From positions 85,395-149,394 of the forward strand of contig NZ_QJJZ01000012.1 of assembly GCF_003201775.1 (NCBI RefSeq): a stretch of DNA of 64,000 nt, read 5' to 3'. This document shows positions 19,565 through 29,239 of this stretch, in pieces (position 1 is the first letter of the stretch; each line of letters opens with the position of its first letter). The translations under genes were made by a program, and so were the position numbers. Under the pieces are notes generated by a model. The model searched no databases. It saw only the letters and a program-made list of their open reading frames with translations, and was not told the DNA's origin. The DNA comes from Arenibacter sp. ARW7G5Y1. GTDB taxonomy: Bacteria > Bacteroidota > Bacteroidia > Flavobacteriales > Flavobacteriaceae.

Positions 19565-19591
19565 CTTTGGATATTAACTAAACCAAAGATA
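19565..19591 (-). promoter_or_regulatory. Candidate ROK promoter with overlapping inverted repeat
   Basis: The plus strand has CTTTGG at 19565-19570 and its complement-reverse CCAAAG at 19583-19588, 12 bp apart. On the minus strand the distal arm is part of TATCTTTG (19584-19591), a match to the -7 consensus TAnnTTTG. The repeat would therefore cover the promoter and start point just before the ROK ATG. Short arms make this a modest call. Confidence 0.4.
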
Positions 19592-19834
19592 TTAAAATAC
19601 CTTTCATAAATGGTTTTCCCTTAAAACTTTTTAAAAAAATGTATCCAATTTAAATAGTAAATACCAGATGTTTGCTAGTTTAATACAAATCACCCGCCTA
19701 ACGACCCAAACAGTGGATATTACCCCTATTGCAACTAACTTATAATATAAGTATTAAAAAGAATCACGGATTATAACGTACATGAGTGGTGAAAGAATCT
19801 GAACTTGATTGTGGGCCAATTATTGGGATTAAGG

Positions 19835-20338
19835 TCACATTTTCCCCATGCCCAGCCATTCTTCCTTAGTTGCGGGTAATTTTTGGTGCTCGAGCATTAA
19901 CTGCCATTTTCCTTTCTTTTTGGTCAAAAGTGCATCGAAATGGATAAACCTTACCACACGTTCGCCATTCTCGTCCAATAATTCATGCCTAAATATACCT
20001 CTTTCAAAAGCAGTGGTACTGTCGCCTGTCCGTTCTGAAAATCGAAAATCCAATTTCACCTTGGTTAGGCCTTTTTTGGTTTTTTCCAGTCCCTCCTTCC
20101 ATTTATGCAATGCCTCCTTTAAAGGATAACACACCTCTCCCCTATCCGAAACCAAAATCCCATCTTCATGGAATGTTGTCCCATATCCCAAAACATCCCC
20201 GGCTTCCACTTTTTCCTTTACCACATTCCAATAGGTATTCAATTCGGTTATTCTGTTCTGGGCAATGACATTACAGCTGAAGAACAAGCCTATAAACATT
20301 ACTTTTAAAAATGCCCTGACTTCCTTTTTATTTTTCAT
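19835..20338 (-). CDS. Exported SnoaL/DUF4440-like protein
   Basis: A 167-residue protein with a signal peptide (about 1-26, ending VIAQ; an FSC lipobox-like Cys is at about 22). The mature part has the cystatin-like (NTF2) alpha+beta pattern of SnoaL/DUF4440 proteins: an N-terminal helix (ITELNTYWNVVKEKVEAGD), a segment with a conserved His/Asp (TTFHEDGILVSDRGE), and strands ending HFDALLTKKKGKWQLMLEH. Members are small stress-related or ligand-binding proteins with no single function. It is the last gene of the peptide-related group, 120 bp after the M24 peptidase. I cannot assign a substrate. Confidence 0.75.
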   Translation of the reverse strand: MKNKKEVRAFLKVMFIGLFFSCNVIAQNRITELNTYWNVVKEKVEAGDVLGYGTTFHEDGILVSDRGEVCYPLKEALHKWKEGLEKTKKGLTKVKLDFRFSERTGDSTTAFERGIFRHELLDENGERVVRFIHFDALLTKKKGKWQLMLEHQKLPATKEEWLGMGKM

Positions 20339-20458
20339 TTAATTATAGTTTTAAAACATTTAAATAGTTGATTTCAATTCAATGTATCTAAAATAATGGG
20401 CATTTTATGAATATTCCCACAAGATCAAAGATACACTTTGGGTATACAAAACCCGTGC

Positions 20459-21682
20459 TTATTGCTTTAGGACCTTAAAAGGATCGGAAATGGAATGAAT
20501 GGGTTCCGTAAACCATTTTGGCCCTTCTTCGGTCATATAAATATGGTCCTCGTGGCGAATACCAAAATTGTCAGGAACACAAATCATAGGCTCAATACTA
20601 AAGCACATTCCTGGTTTTAAGGGAGTGTTATCATTTTTTACGATGTACGGCCATTCATGTATATCCAATCCAATGCCATGACCTGTTCTATGGGGAAGCC
20701 CCGGAAGTCCGTAATCCGGCCCCAGACCATGTGCCTCTATGACCGCTCTGGCCGCCATATCCACGGAGGCACATGAGGCCCCTAACTTCGCCGCTTTAAA
20801 AGCCGCTTGTTGGGCCTCCTTTTCTATGTTCCAAATACGGCCTTGTAAACTAGTTGGTTCCCCAAACACATAAGTCCGTGTTATATCGGAAATATAATCG
20901 TGCAACATGCAACCCGTATCGATCAGAACCACTTCCCCCGCCTCTAAATTTTTGGGAGCTTTAACACCATGGGGAAAGGAAGAATCCTTTCCAAATAATA
21001 CAATGCAGAAATAGGATCCCGAGGGAATACCGTATCGAATATGCGCTTCATTAATAAAATTGGTTACCTCGTTGGCACTAATTCCTATTCTTAAAATCCT
21101 AGCAGTTGCCCTTTGTACCTCCATAGTGATATCCATGGCCTGTTGTATAAGATCTAATTCCGCTTGGGATTTTATCATCCGACAACCGGCTGTAATTGGT
21201 TTTGCATCAATTAAACCAAGGTTTGAATTGGCCTTCTGTATCCCATTTGATATAAAAAAAGGAGTTGACTCGTCCAAAAAGACCTGACCTTCATCGATAC
21301 CTTTTTCTGCTATTACAGATGAAAATAATTTATAAGGGTTTTCATGTTCCTGCCAACAATTAATATGACCATCAACGATCATAAAATCCAATAGGGTCCC
21401 TTTTTCAAATTCAGGGGCAATATATTCCAAAGATCCATCTGCAAACAACAAGGCCCCAACCATGCGTTCACTGGAATTCCATCGCATCCCCGTAAAATAC
21501 AATAAATTGGTCCCCGCATGCAAGTACATGACCTTAACGCAGTTTTGCTCCATTAATTGACATGCCTTCAATATACGGGCATTGTATTCTTCTATCTGTA
21601 TGGGCAAAGCCATTTGGGCCCTTGGCGTCATAGCAGCCAATTCCTCTTCCATACTTGAACCTCCTATACCATAAGCCTTCAT
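20459..21682 (-). CDS. M24-family metallopeptidase (Xaa-Pro peptidase type)
   Basis: A 407-residue protein without a signal peptide, so cytoplasmic. An N-terminal creatinase-like domain (about 30-165) is followed by the pita-bread M24 domain. The five metal ligands can be matched to LIDTGCM (Asp), DITRTYVFG (Asp), GHGIGLDIHE (His), FSIEPM (Glu) and IRHEDH (Glu). The family removes N-terminal residues next to proline (aminopeptidase P) or cleaves Xaa-Pro dipeptides (prolidase), and I cannot distinguish these. It begins 10 bp after the upstream propeller gene and belongs to the operon with the NSS transporter, which fits cytoplasmic hydrolysis of an imported peptide or amino-acid conjugate. Confidence 0.9.
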   Translation of the reverse strand: MKAYGIGGSSMEEELAAMTPRAQMALPIQIEEYNARILKACQLMEQNCVKVMYLHAGTNLLYFTGMRWNSSERMVGALLFADGSLEYIAPEFEKGTLLDFMIVDGHINCWQEHENPYKLFSSVIAEKGIDEGQVFLDESTPFFISNGIQKANSNLGLIDAKPITAGCRMIKSQAELDLIQQAMDITMEVQRATARILRIGISANEVTNFINEAHIRYGIPSGSYFCIVLFGKDSSFPHGVKAPKNLEAGEVVLIDTGCMLHDYISDITRTYVFGEPTSLQGRIWNIEKEAQQAAFKAAKLGASCASVDMAARAVIEAHGLGPDYGLPGLPHRTGHGIGLDIHEWPYIVKNDNTPLKPGMCFSIEPMICVPDNFGIRHEDHIYMTEEGPKWFTEPIHSISDPFKVLKQ

Positions 21683-21692
21683 ATAGTCCTTA

Positions 21693-24026
21693 TCAATCTT
21701 TAATTAAACCTTTGATTTCCTCAATATCCAAAACAAATATACTGCGCCCATGAGTACCTGCCACCAAGTCCAATTCCCTTTCCTGTACAACCAGGTCATG
21801 GACTGCCACTGTAGGCAATCCTGTTGCCAATATATGCCAATTTTCCCCTCCATCTGTAGTTACATATGCCCCCAGATCCGTACCTACATATAGGATATTG
21901 GGGTTTCTTGGGTCTTCAGTTACCACATTGATGGGTTCGGCAGGTAAATTACCTGAAATTGATCGCCAATTCTTGCCATAATTGGTAGACTTGTATATAT
22001 ATTTATCAAAATCATCCTCCCTGTACCCCGTTAAGGTTACATAAACGGTTTGCTCGCTATGTTGTGAGGCCCGTACACGCGAAACCCACTTTTTGGGCAA
22101 ACCTTTGTTCACCAGTTTCCAACTCTTACCCCCATCCCTGGTCACCTGAACATTGCCATCATCGGTACCGGCATAAATAAGCCCTGCATCCAATACCGAT
22201 TCTGAAATGGATGTAATAGTTCCATAGGGAACATTGCCCTGTTTTTCAGGACCCGGATCTGTGGTTAGGTCAGGACTCATGGTCTCCCAGCTGTTCCCAT
22301 TATCCTTTGATCGAAATAATTTCTGGGCCGCGTAGTACATAGTACGTGCATTATGGTGTGAAATTGCAAATGGGGTCATCCAATTTCTTCTTAAGGGAGG
22401 TTCGCCGGAAGATTCCTTAGGTTTTATACTCAAGGTCTCCCCAGTAGTCATATTCTTTTTCTTTAATTCACCAAACTGATGTTCATAATATATAATATTT
22501 GGATCCAAACGGTCCACTTCCGTAAAATAACTATCTCCCCCGCCCCATCTATCTAAATACACATGTTTCCATGGATCTTCCACTCCAAATTTGGTAAGTC
22601 TATCCCCAACATTATGCGTTCCTGGACCTATAAGGGCAGCATTGTCCTGGGTGCCCCCGTAAATATTATAGGGGACCGCATTATCTACGGTAACGGCATA
22701 AAACTCTCCAATTGGAAAATTGTTATGGTGCAGCCAGCTATCGCCCCTATCATAGGATATATATACTCCCCCATCATTACCCAACACTATTTTATCAGGA
22801 TTGATCGGGTCGATCCACATGTCGTGCATATCCAAATGCATGCCCCTGATTTCATGGGAAAGTAAATGGACAATAGTTTCACCCGTAGGCAGAAAGGTTT
22901 TGCCACCATCCACGGTGCGCATTAATTTTTGCCCTAAAATATAGACATCGTTTTCATTGTCGGGCGCCACGCGAATGAGACAGAAATCATCGCCAATACC
23001 CGTTGGAATGCTACCCTCATGCGTTTTTATCCAAGTTTCCCCCTTATCATGGCTTTTATATAGTTCCCCGCGAATTAGTTGGGGCCTATGATTATTTTTC
23101 CGAGTGTCACTGGCATCGTCCGGCTTGGGGTTGCGGTTATCCAGTACGGCATAAACAATATCAGGATTTGAGGTGGAAAAAGAAAGCCCGAAGCGTCCTA
23201 CCTTCTCGCCAACAGGTAGTCCGGCCGTAATCTTTTTCCAATTTTTACCACCATCAATTGTTTTATAAATTCCACTTCCCGCACCCGAAACTTTGTTGTT
23301 CCATGGCTTCCTATCCCTTTCCCAGGCCACTGCCAAGAGGGTCTTATTATCTGAAGGATCCATTACTATTTCGGCCACGCCTACATTTTCTGATATATAT
23401 AGTACCTTCTCCCATGTAGCACCCCCATCCACGGTTTTATATACTCCCCGTTCCTCATTGGGACCATAATTCCGCCCTATTGCCGCGGCGTAAACTATAT
23501 TGGGGTCCTCTGGATCTATTACAATACGCGCAATGTGGTTGGTACCCAAAAGACCCATATGTTCCCATGTTTTTCCCGCGTCCAATGATTTAAATGCACC
23601 TGTTCCGGCAAAAGAACTCCGAGCCATTAAAACTTCCCCTGTCCCCAACCACAGAATATCAGGGTTCGAAGGAGCTATGGCAATACAACCCATTGCCGCT
23701 GTGGAATAGTCATCAAAAATGGGTTTCCAGGTTGTTCCGTTATTTTCTGTTTTCCAAAGGTTTCCAGACCCAGCGCCCACATAGAGGGTATTGGGCCTAT
23801 CCGGGTGGCCCGCAATCGTTTCTATTCTACCTCCCATAAATTCAGGACCAACGGTTTTCCATTCCAAATTGGTGTATGGAGATTTCATTTTTAGCTGAAC
23901 GTGATCTTGCCAGGCTTTTTCCCTAAATTCTGGTGTTGATTGGGTTTGGGCACTGGCTGTCATTGATATCATCAAACTAACCAAGACTACCTTTAGGGTA
24001 TTTTTTATTCTATTTAATCCGAACAT
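21693..24026 (-). CDS. Exported sortilin/BNR-type beta-propeller protein
   Basis: A 777-residue protein with a signal peptide (about 1-27). The mature part is built of repeated BNR/sortilin-like blades. Examples are GGRIETIAGHPDRPNTLYVG, SGNLWKTENNGTTW, PDILWLGTGE, GVYKTVDGGATW, GIYKTIDGGKNW and LFRSKDNGNSW, a recurring S/T-x-D-x-G-x-T/N-W Asp-box pattern. Such exported proteins are often annotated as glycosyl hydrolases, but many have no shown activity. It is paralogous to the next gene (24075-26687), with the same order of landmarks (LGTGE, GGTQD, WGGGDSYFTEVD). The two lie 48 bp apart and are co-transcribed with the NSS symporter and M24 peptidase, suggesting a role in peptide binding or degradation. 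Confidence 0.83.
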   Translation of the reverse strand: MFGLNRIKNTLKVVLVSLMISMTASAQTQSTPEFREKAWQDHVQLKMKSPYTNLEWKTVGPEFMGGRIETIAGHPDRPNTLYVGAGSGNLWKTENNGTTWKPIFDDYSTAAMGCIAIAPSNPDILWLGTGEVLMARSSFAGTGAFKSLDAGKTWEHMGLLGTNHIARIVIDPEDPNIVYAAAIGRNYGPNEERGVYKTVDGGATWEKVLYISENVGVAEIVMDPSDNKTLLAVAWERDRKPWNNKVSGAGSGIYKTIDGGKNWKKITAGLPVGEKVGRFGLSFSTSNPDIVYAVLDNRNPKPDDASDTRKNNHRPQLIRGELYKSHDKGETWIKTHEGSIPTGIGDDFCLIRVAPDNENDVYILGQKLMRTVDGGKTFLPTGETIVHLLSHEIRGMHLDMHDMWIDPINPDKIVLGNDGGVYISYDRGDSWLHHNNFPIGEFYAVTVDNAVPYNIYGGTQDNAALIGPGTHNVGDRLTKFGVEDPWKHVYLDRWGGGDSYFTEVDRLDPNIIYYEHQFGELKKKNMTTGETLSIKPKESSGEPPLRRNWMTPFAISHHNARTMYYAAQKLFRSKDNGNSWETMSPDLTTDPGPEKQGNVPYGTITSISESVLDAGLIYAGTDDGNVQVTRDGGKSWKLVNKGLPKKWVSRVRASQHSEQTVYVTLTGYREDDFDKYIYKSTNYGKNWRSISGNLPAEPINVVTEDPRNPNILYVGTDLGAYVTTDGGENWHILATGLPTVAVHDLVVQERELDLVAGTHGRSIFVLDIEEIKGLIKD

Positions 24027-24074
24027 ATCATATAGGGTTTTGTTTATTTAATATTTGTCAATTAATCCCGTTGA

Positions 24075-26687
24075 TTAATTCCGCGGTTTTATTCCTTCCT
24101 CTACATTTAAGGTTCCTATCAAATTCTCTCCATTAATTTCCAACACTATTTTGTAAGTCCCTTTCTCCATGAATTTATCATAATGGATAAAATATGGCAA
24201 AGGGCTACTTTGGCTCTTGGTGATAAGGTTCCACCTAAATTGGTTCATGCCCTGCTTTGCGTCCAAGGTATGTTCCCAGACCAATTCTCCCCCTTGGTTG
24301 TAAATTTTAATGATTGCGTCCTGGCTTTTTGTTGTCCAAAATGTAATGGGCACCTTATTGATGGAATTGTAGTCAATATCCTTATGGGTATCGTTTACCC
24401 ATGGCCTTTTTACGGAAGGAGTGGCGAATAGATAGTTCTTTTTCAAGGGGAGCCCCAACTCCAATGCCTCATGCAGTGGCTTCAGGTTTGTTTTATAAAT
24501 ACCCCTGCCATGGGTTGCCACCACCAGATCCCTTGTGTTTTCTTCGATCTCCAAATCTGCAATGGCAACAATCGGCATATTTTCTCCCAATAAGGACCAA
24601 GAGGCGCCCCTATCCGAGGAAATATACACCCCACGTAAGAGCCCGGCGTAAATTACATTTTCAAATTGGGGGTCTTCATAGATAACGTATGCTGTTTCGT
24701 CCGGTAGATTTGCCTGCAATTTACGCCACACTTTACCTCCGTTTTCTGTTACATAAATATGATTGGAATGGTCGTCATAATTTATCCCTGCCAAAGTAAT
24801 ATAGATTCTGGAGTCATCGTATTTTGAAGGAACAATACTTCGTATATACCCATTGGGCAGACCTTTTGAAAATTCCTTCCATGTAGCGCCATCATTATTG
24901 GTAGCCCAAAAAGCACCTTTATCCGTACCTACGTACAAATTTCCCGGTTTTATTGGGGACTCGGCAAAAGCTCCAGCAGAAAAAGACGCTTTTGCAGGAT
25001 TGGAAGATTTACTCAGATCGCTACTAACAAGCTGCCAATCATCACCTCTGTTTGTAGTCTTAAAGACATAATTTCCTGCATGATAGAGTGTTTTGGAATC
25101 AAAATGGGAAATGACATACGGAGTCACAAAATTATATTGTAAGGTCCCATTATGTTCTTTGGGCAATTTGGGTTTAATGGATATGGATCGGTCCTTCTGC
25201 ATATCCTTTCTTCTAGCAGCCCCGTTCTGCGAACTGAAATATACCGTATTGGGGTCTTCTGGATCTACTTGGGTAATGCAGCCATCGCCTCCACTCCAGG
25301 CATCCACCCAAAGGTATTTCCACTGATCCGCATATTTTGGATCCCACTCCGCTGCGGGGCCATATACCGTGGCATCGTCCTGTGTGCCGCCATAGATCAA
25401 ATACGGATTTTGGTTGTCCACAGCAATATCGTAAAATTCCCCTGCAGGAATATTGTTGTGGTGCATCCATGATTTCCCTTTGTTGTAAGTAACATAGAGA
25501 CCACCATCATTACCAACCACCATGTGATCCGGAAATTCTGGGTTGATCCAAAGCTCGCACTGATCCAGATGAAGCCGATCCGCATCACTTGGAAATAGGT
25601 GGTACACATCGCCTCCAATTAAACTAAAATCCTGGCCTCCATTACTACTATGGGCCATTCGCACACCAAGACCAAAAATCTCTTCATCGTTCTTTGGGTT
25701 TACATAGATATCCTGAAAATACCAGCCCACTACAGAATTGATCATTAAATCTTCCGTGTGGGTCCGCACCCAATTTTTTCCCCCATCCAAGGTTTTATAT
25801 ATTTCAGCCGTTTCTTTTTGCCCCTTGTTATCCACCAAAGCATATGCCTTTAAGGGGTTGGTGTAGGATACCGCAACCCCTATTCTCCCAACATGAGGTC
25901 CTTGCGGAAAGCCATTGGAAGATTTATCCCAGGTCCCACCTCCATTCGTACTCACATATATGGCGCTCTTTTTGCCTGAAATACCTGGATTATTCTCCCA
26001 CATGGAAGCATACATTACATTGGGGTCCGAGGAGGAAATAACTATATCATTTGCTCCCGTTTTCCCATCTACGTATAGTACATGCTCCCAAGTATCGCCA
26101 CCATCCATGGTTCTATAAATACCCCTATTCTCGTTAGTCGACCAGAAATGTCCCAATACGGCCACCACTACAATATCGGGATTTGTAGGATGCACAGCTA
26201 TCTCCCCTATATGCCATGAGTCGTCCAGACCGCAATGTTTCCAAGTATTCCCACCATCTACAGACTTATAAACACCGTTCCCGGGCATCGTAAAATTCCT
26301 AGCTTTCTTTAAGCTCTCCCCCGTTCCCACATAGAGAATATCAGGATTGGAAGGTGCAAGCGCTATATCCCCTATTCCCAAAACCGGTTGATCATCAAAA
26401 AGTGTCCGCCAAGTAAGTCCATTATCGGTGGTCTTCCAAAGGTTGCCTGATCCAAATGCCACATACATGGTTCCTGGATGGGTGGGGTCTAACTGTACGG
26501 ATTCCACTCTTGCAGAATTAAGTACAGGTCCAAGACGCTCCCATTGCAATCCCAAGGTTTTGTTTTCCCGAAGTTTCCTATGCTGCACATACGATGCTTC
26601 CAAAGGTGAAGCAGGTTGTTGACTATTTCCTATTATTGGTGCAAAAGAAAGCAGCAAACTGATAGCGAGGTAAAAGTGTCTTTTCAT
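24075..26687 (-). CDS. Exported sortilin/BNR-type beta-propeller protein with C-terminal Ig-like domain
   Basis: About 870 residues from the ATG at 26687. A second ATG 18 nt upstream is also in frame, but the later start gives a better signal peptide (MKRHFYLAIS). Asp-box blades recur (SGNLWKTTDNGLTW, GVYKSVDGGNTW, GIYRTMDGGDTW, EIYKTLDGGKNW, AFWATNNDGATW), and GGTQDDATVYGP and WSGGDGCITQVD align with the neighbouring paralogue. Unlike that paralogue it carries a C-terminal extension of about 100 residues (ITFWTTKSQDAIIKIYNQ onwards), which looks like an FlgD/Ig-type fold. It lies 20 bp downstream of the NSS transporter stop codon. Function is unknown; extracytoplasmic location is clear. Confidence 0.83.
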   Translation of the reverse strand: MKRHFYLAISLLLSFAPIIGNSQQPASPLEASYVQHRKLRENKTLGLQWERLGPVLNSARVESVQLDPTHPGTMYVAFGSGNLWKTTDNGLTWRTLFDDQPVLGIGDIALAPSNPDILYVGTGESLKKARNFTMPGNGVYKSVDGGNTWKHCGLDDSWHIGEIAVHPTNPDIVVVAVLGHFWSTNENRGIYRTMDGGDTWEHVLYVDGKTGANDIVISSSDPNVMYASMWENNPGISGKKSAIYVSTNGGGTWDKSSNGFPQGPHVGRIGVAVSYTNPLKAYALVDNKGQKETAEIYKTLDGGKNWVRTHTEDLMINSVVGWYFQDIYVNPKNDEEIFGLGVRMAHSSNGGQDFSLIGGDVYHLFPSDADRLHLDQCELWINPEFPDHMVVGNDGGLYVTYNKGKSWMHHNNIPAGEFYDIAVDNQNPYLIYGGTQDDATVYGPAAEWDPKYADQWKYLWVDAWSGGDGCITQVDPEDPNTVYFSSQNGAARRKDMQKDRSISIKPKLPKEHNGTLQYNFVTPYVISHFDSKTLYHAGNYVFKTTNRGDDWQLVSSDLSKSSNPAKASFSAGAFAESPIKPGNLYVGTDKGAFWATNNDGATWKEFSKGLPNGYIRSIVPSKYDDSRIYITLAGINYDDHSNHIYVTENGGKVWRKLQANLPDETAYVIYEDPQFENVIYAGLLRGVYISSDRGASWSLLGENMPIVAIADLEIEENTRDLVVATHGRGIYKTNLKPLHEALELGLPLKKNYLFATPSVKRPWVNDTHKDIDYNSINKVPITFWTTKSQDAIIKIYNQGGELVWEHTLDAKQGMNQFRWNLITKSQSSPLPYFIHYDKFMEKGTYKIVLEINGENLIGTLNVEEGIKPRN

Positions 26688-26707
26688 CCGTTGGTATTTT
26701 CTCAAGG

Positions 26708-28204
26708 TTATGAATTTTCATCCGTCTTTCGGGCTATCCATTTATTCATGACGACCAGGACGGTTATTACAATTCCCCACTGAAAGAGTGAAGTTGCCAG
26801 GCTCGACTGACCAAATGGATCATACCAATTCTCGTTCATCCCATCACTGATCAACCACCAGGAAAGAAGTAAAATTGAAGCAGCAGGTATAAAATAAGTA
26901 ACAACAAAGTCCCATGGTCTCCCTGGCTTGATATCCAAGGGATTCCTATCCAATATTTCACTTCTAATCCTTGAGGCTTTGAACCTGAGGAGCACAAAAG
27001 CAAAAAGCCCGCCGGATAAAAGCAATGCCAACCCCCAGACAAAATCTTGATTGGTGAGTACATTTAGGTTCATGGCCGAAGGAATTCCAAAAAGATAACT
27101 AATGGCAACCAGTAACAATATGGCGGTAGACCTCTTCATCCCTCCATCTATAAAGGTACGTACCGTAAGTTCCAACTGGGAAATAAGGGATGAAAAACCC
27201 GCCAAGGACAGACCTAAAAAAAATAGAATGGTCAGCGGTTTTCCAAAAAGAATTTTCTCAAAAAGTTGGGGTATCCAAATAAATGTTAGACCCGTTGATG
27301 CTGGACCACTATTTTTCATAACCTCCAAAATTTCACCGTCCGAACTGCCCATTTGGGAACCCATAATGGCAAAACAAGTCCCAAAAATCATTATCCCGGA
27401 TACCAATGAAATAACATTATTCCCTAATCCGGTAATCAAGGCATTTTTCACAATTCCGAAACGCATTTGCATATAAGCACCATAAGTAATGAACATTCCC
27501 CAACCAGCACCTGTATCCCAAGCATTTTGGGTCAGTGCTGCCACCCAAATATTGGGGTCACTTAACTGTTTCCAATCAATAGTGAACAGGTAGCTGATGC
27601 CTTTCATAGAACCCTCAAGGGTAAGGGCCCGGATGAGGGCTACCAAGATAATTACCAACAATATAGGTATCAGCAATTTATTGATTTTTTCAATGCCCTT
27701 AACCCCTTTCCAAATAGCGAGACCGCCCAAAAACATTACCACGGCATGGGAGACCAATGGCCACCCCCCTGTTTGATAGTTTTCCCAAGTGGAAAGGGCA
27801 ATTTCAGTAGAAGTTGGTAATTCATTAAAGAGGGTGTGAATAAAATAAAATACGCACCAACCCACAATTACCGAATAAAAAAAAGTTATGGCCGTCGCCA
27901 CAAAGGTCATAAAAGATCCTATCCAAGCAAATTTCTTGCCCGCGGTAACCATTACCGATCCAATTACCCCCTTCCTACTATTTATGCCTACGGCGTATTC
28001 CCCAATAATCAACGGAACACTCCATAGAAAAAGAAATAACACCCAGACCAAGATAAAGGCCCCTCCTCCTTCATCACTTCCATTCTGGGCCACTATTCTG
28101 GGAAAGCGCCAGATGTTGCCCGTTCCGATAGCTATTCCCAAGGCACTTAATAAGAACCCCCAACGGGTTGAAAATCTTTGTTCACTTTTTTTGGATCCTG
28201 CCAT
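26708..28204 (-). CDS. NSS (SNF) family sodium-dependent amino-acid/neurotransmitter symporter
   Basis: A 498-residue polytopic membrane protein with about 11-12 hydrophobic segments. The first helix carries the NSS signature (SALGIAIGTGNIWRFP), which contributes to sodium and substrate binding, followed by NGSDEGGGAF and PLIIGEYAVG. Helix 6 (NAWDTGAGWGMFITYGAYM) and helix 8 (SLAGFSSLISQLEL) also match the LeuT fold. NSS proteins import amino acids or related amines with sodium. As first gene of a run with two exported propellers and a cytoplasmic M24 peptidase, it probably imports an amino acid or small conjugate. A perfect 19-bp palindrome lies about 80 bp upstream and may control it. Confidence 0.94.
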   Translation of the reverse strand: MAGSKKSEQRFSTRWGFLLSALGIAIGTGNIWRFPRIVAQNGSDEGGGAFILVWVLFLFLWSVPLIIGEYAVGINSRKGVIGSVMVTAGKKFAWIGSFMTFVATAITFFYSVIVGWCVFYFIHTLFNELPTSTEIALSTWENYQTGGWPLVSHAVVMFLGGLAIWKGVKGIEKINKLLIPILLVIILVALIRALTLEGSMKGISYLFTIDWKQLSDPNIWVAALTQNAWDTGAGWGMFITYGAYMQMRFGIVKNALITGLGNNVISLVSGIMIFGTCFAIMGSQMGSSDGEILEVMKNSGPASTGLTFIWIPQLFEKILFGKPLTILFFLGLSLAGFSSLISQLELTVRTFIDGGMKRSTAILLLVAISYLFGIPSAMNLNVLTNQDFVWGLALLLSGGLFAFVLLRFKASRIRSEILDRNPLDIKPGRPWDFVVTYFIPAASILLLSWWLISDGMNENWYDPFGQSSLATSLFQWGIVITVLVVMNKWIARKTDENS

Positions 28205-28284
28205 AAAAAAAATTAATTAACACTTTTGCCGCTATATCCACAATACACTTTTGTTGGATATGGATAGAGCCAATTGCCTTTCTT

Positions 28285-28303
28285 TATTGGAACGATTCCA
28301 ATA
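28285..28303. promoter_or_regulatory. Perfect 19-bp palindrome upstream of the NSS operon
   Basis: TATTGGAACGATTCCAATA has two exact 8-bp arms and a 3-bp centre. It lies about 80 bp before the NSS start codon in the region where its promoter is expected, and has the form of an operator for a dimeric regulator. No regulator gene lies next to the operon, so the partner is unknown. Confidence 0.5.
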
Positions 28304-28605
28304 CAGTAGCAGTTTGGCTCCTATACACTTTTCAATATTTTGCAATGTCCTCCAATCCGGAAGGTTAATTTGTTGTCAGCAACCTATTATTATTAAGTGG
28401 GAGATAGCTGGATAACACTTCCCTTCGTTTTCCCTAAACCATACCAACCGGTCCATATATTCCAACTATGGTTATGACCGAGCCACGGCAGACAACCCTT
28501 ACCAAACCATAACCCTTGGTTCATTTTACCCACGGAAAATCAGGCCTTAACCAATCTATAATAACCTAACCGGTAATAACGGGGGCTAACTCCAAACCCA
28601 CGTTT

Positions 28606-28627
28606 ATGGTATTGTACAAAATACCAT
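28606..28627. promoter_or_regulatory. Inverted repeat in the NSS/DUF885 intergenic region
   Basis: ATGGTATT (28606-28613) and AATACCAT (28620-28627) are exact reverse complements separated by six bases. It is far from both start codons (about 400 and 610 bp), so its role, if any, is unclear. Confidence 0.3.
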
Positions 28628-29239
28628 TCAATCCTACAGTATTTAGAATACCCAAAAAAATTCCTATTTTTAAAACTACTAAATTCAATGGTTCCTCTAC
28701 ACAAAACTGCTTAACATAGCGTAAAATAGTACCAATATTCATGAAAATCCACTAACAACTTTTAAGCCATCGGAGTTAATTTTGTCTACATAGTACTGTA
28801 ATTCTGGTTGCTGTAAACTTAAAAACCTTGCACAACGATTCTTTTAGACAGGATTCAAAAGGAAATTCCAATTAGATTATTTCCCTACTTGTTTATCAAT
28901 TTTTATAGTGCCAACCAATGTAATATAACATTGTCTTCTTTATAAAAGGGAAATTGGAAATATCGGGGAAGATGGGAAGGTGGTATTTTTAGGCAGCAGG
29001 ATTACTGGGAAGTTTTAAGAGTATAATTGATCTATGGGCGCTAAATGTCAATTTTACCATCAAGGACAATTGAGATTTACAATTATTAGCTATAATTGCC
29101 TATAAAAAGTTACCAAGGAACAGGGAAATGTTGCCTTTTCAACATTCCTATCGGTTAGGTCGTTCGATACTAAATAATAAACACATAATTTCCAAAAGGC
29201 TCGCGATTGGCCTTAATATTAACTAAACAACTAATTAAA

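Larger units (their letters stand above)
28205..29239. other. Long intergenic region between divergent NSS and DUF885 operons
   Basis: About 1 kb without a credible gene. The NSS side contains a perfect palindrome (28285-28303), three copies of ACACTTTT (near 28220, 28245 and 28325) and an inverted repeat of ATATCCA flanking the middle copy. A second inverted repeat lies at 28606-28627. I find no tRNA, terminator or mobile-element remnant here. Confidence 0.6.

Noticed and set aside
28625..28660. ATCCTACAGTATTTAG as a weak regulon site in the NSS/DUF885 gap
   Set aside because: Too many mismatches to the 17-bp motif and no TAnnTTTG element 20-21 nt away.
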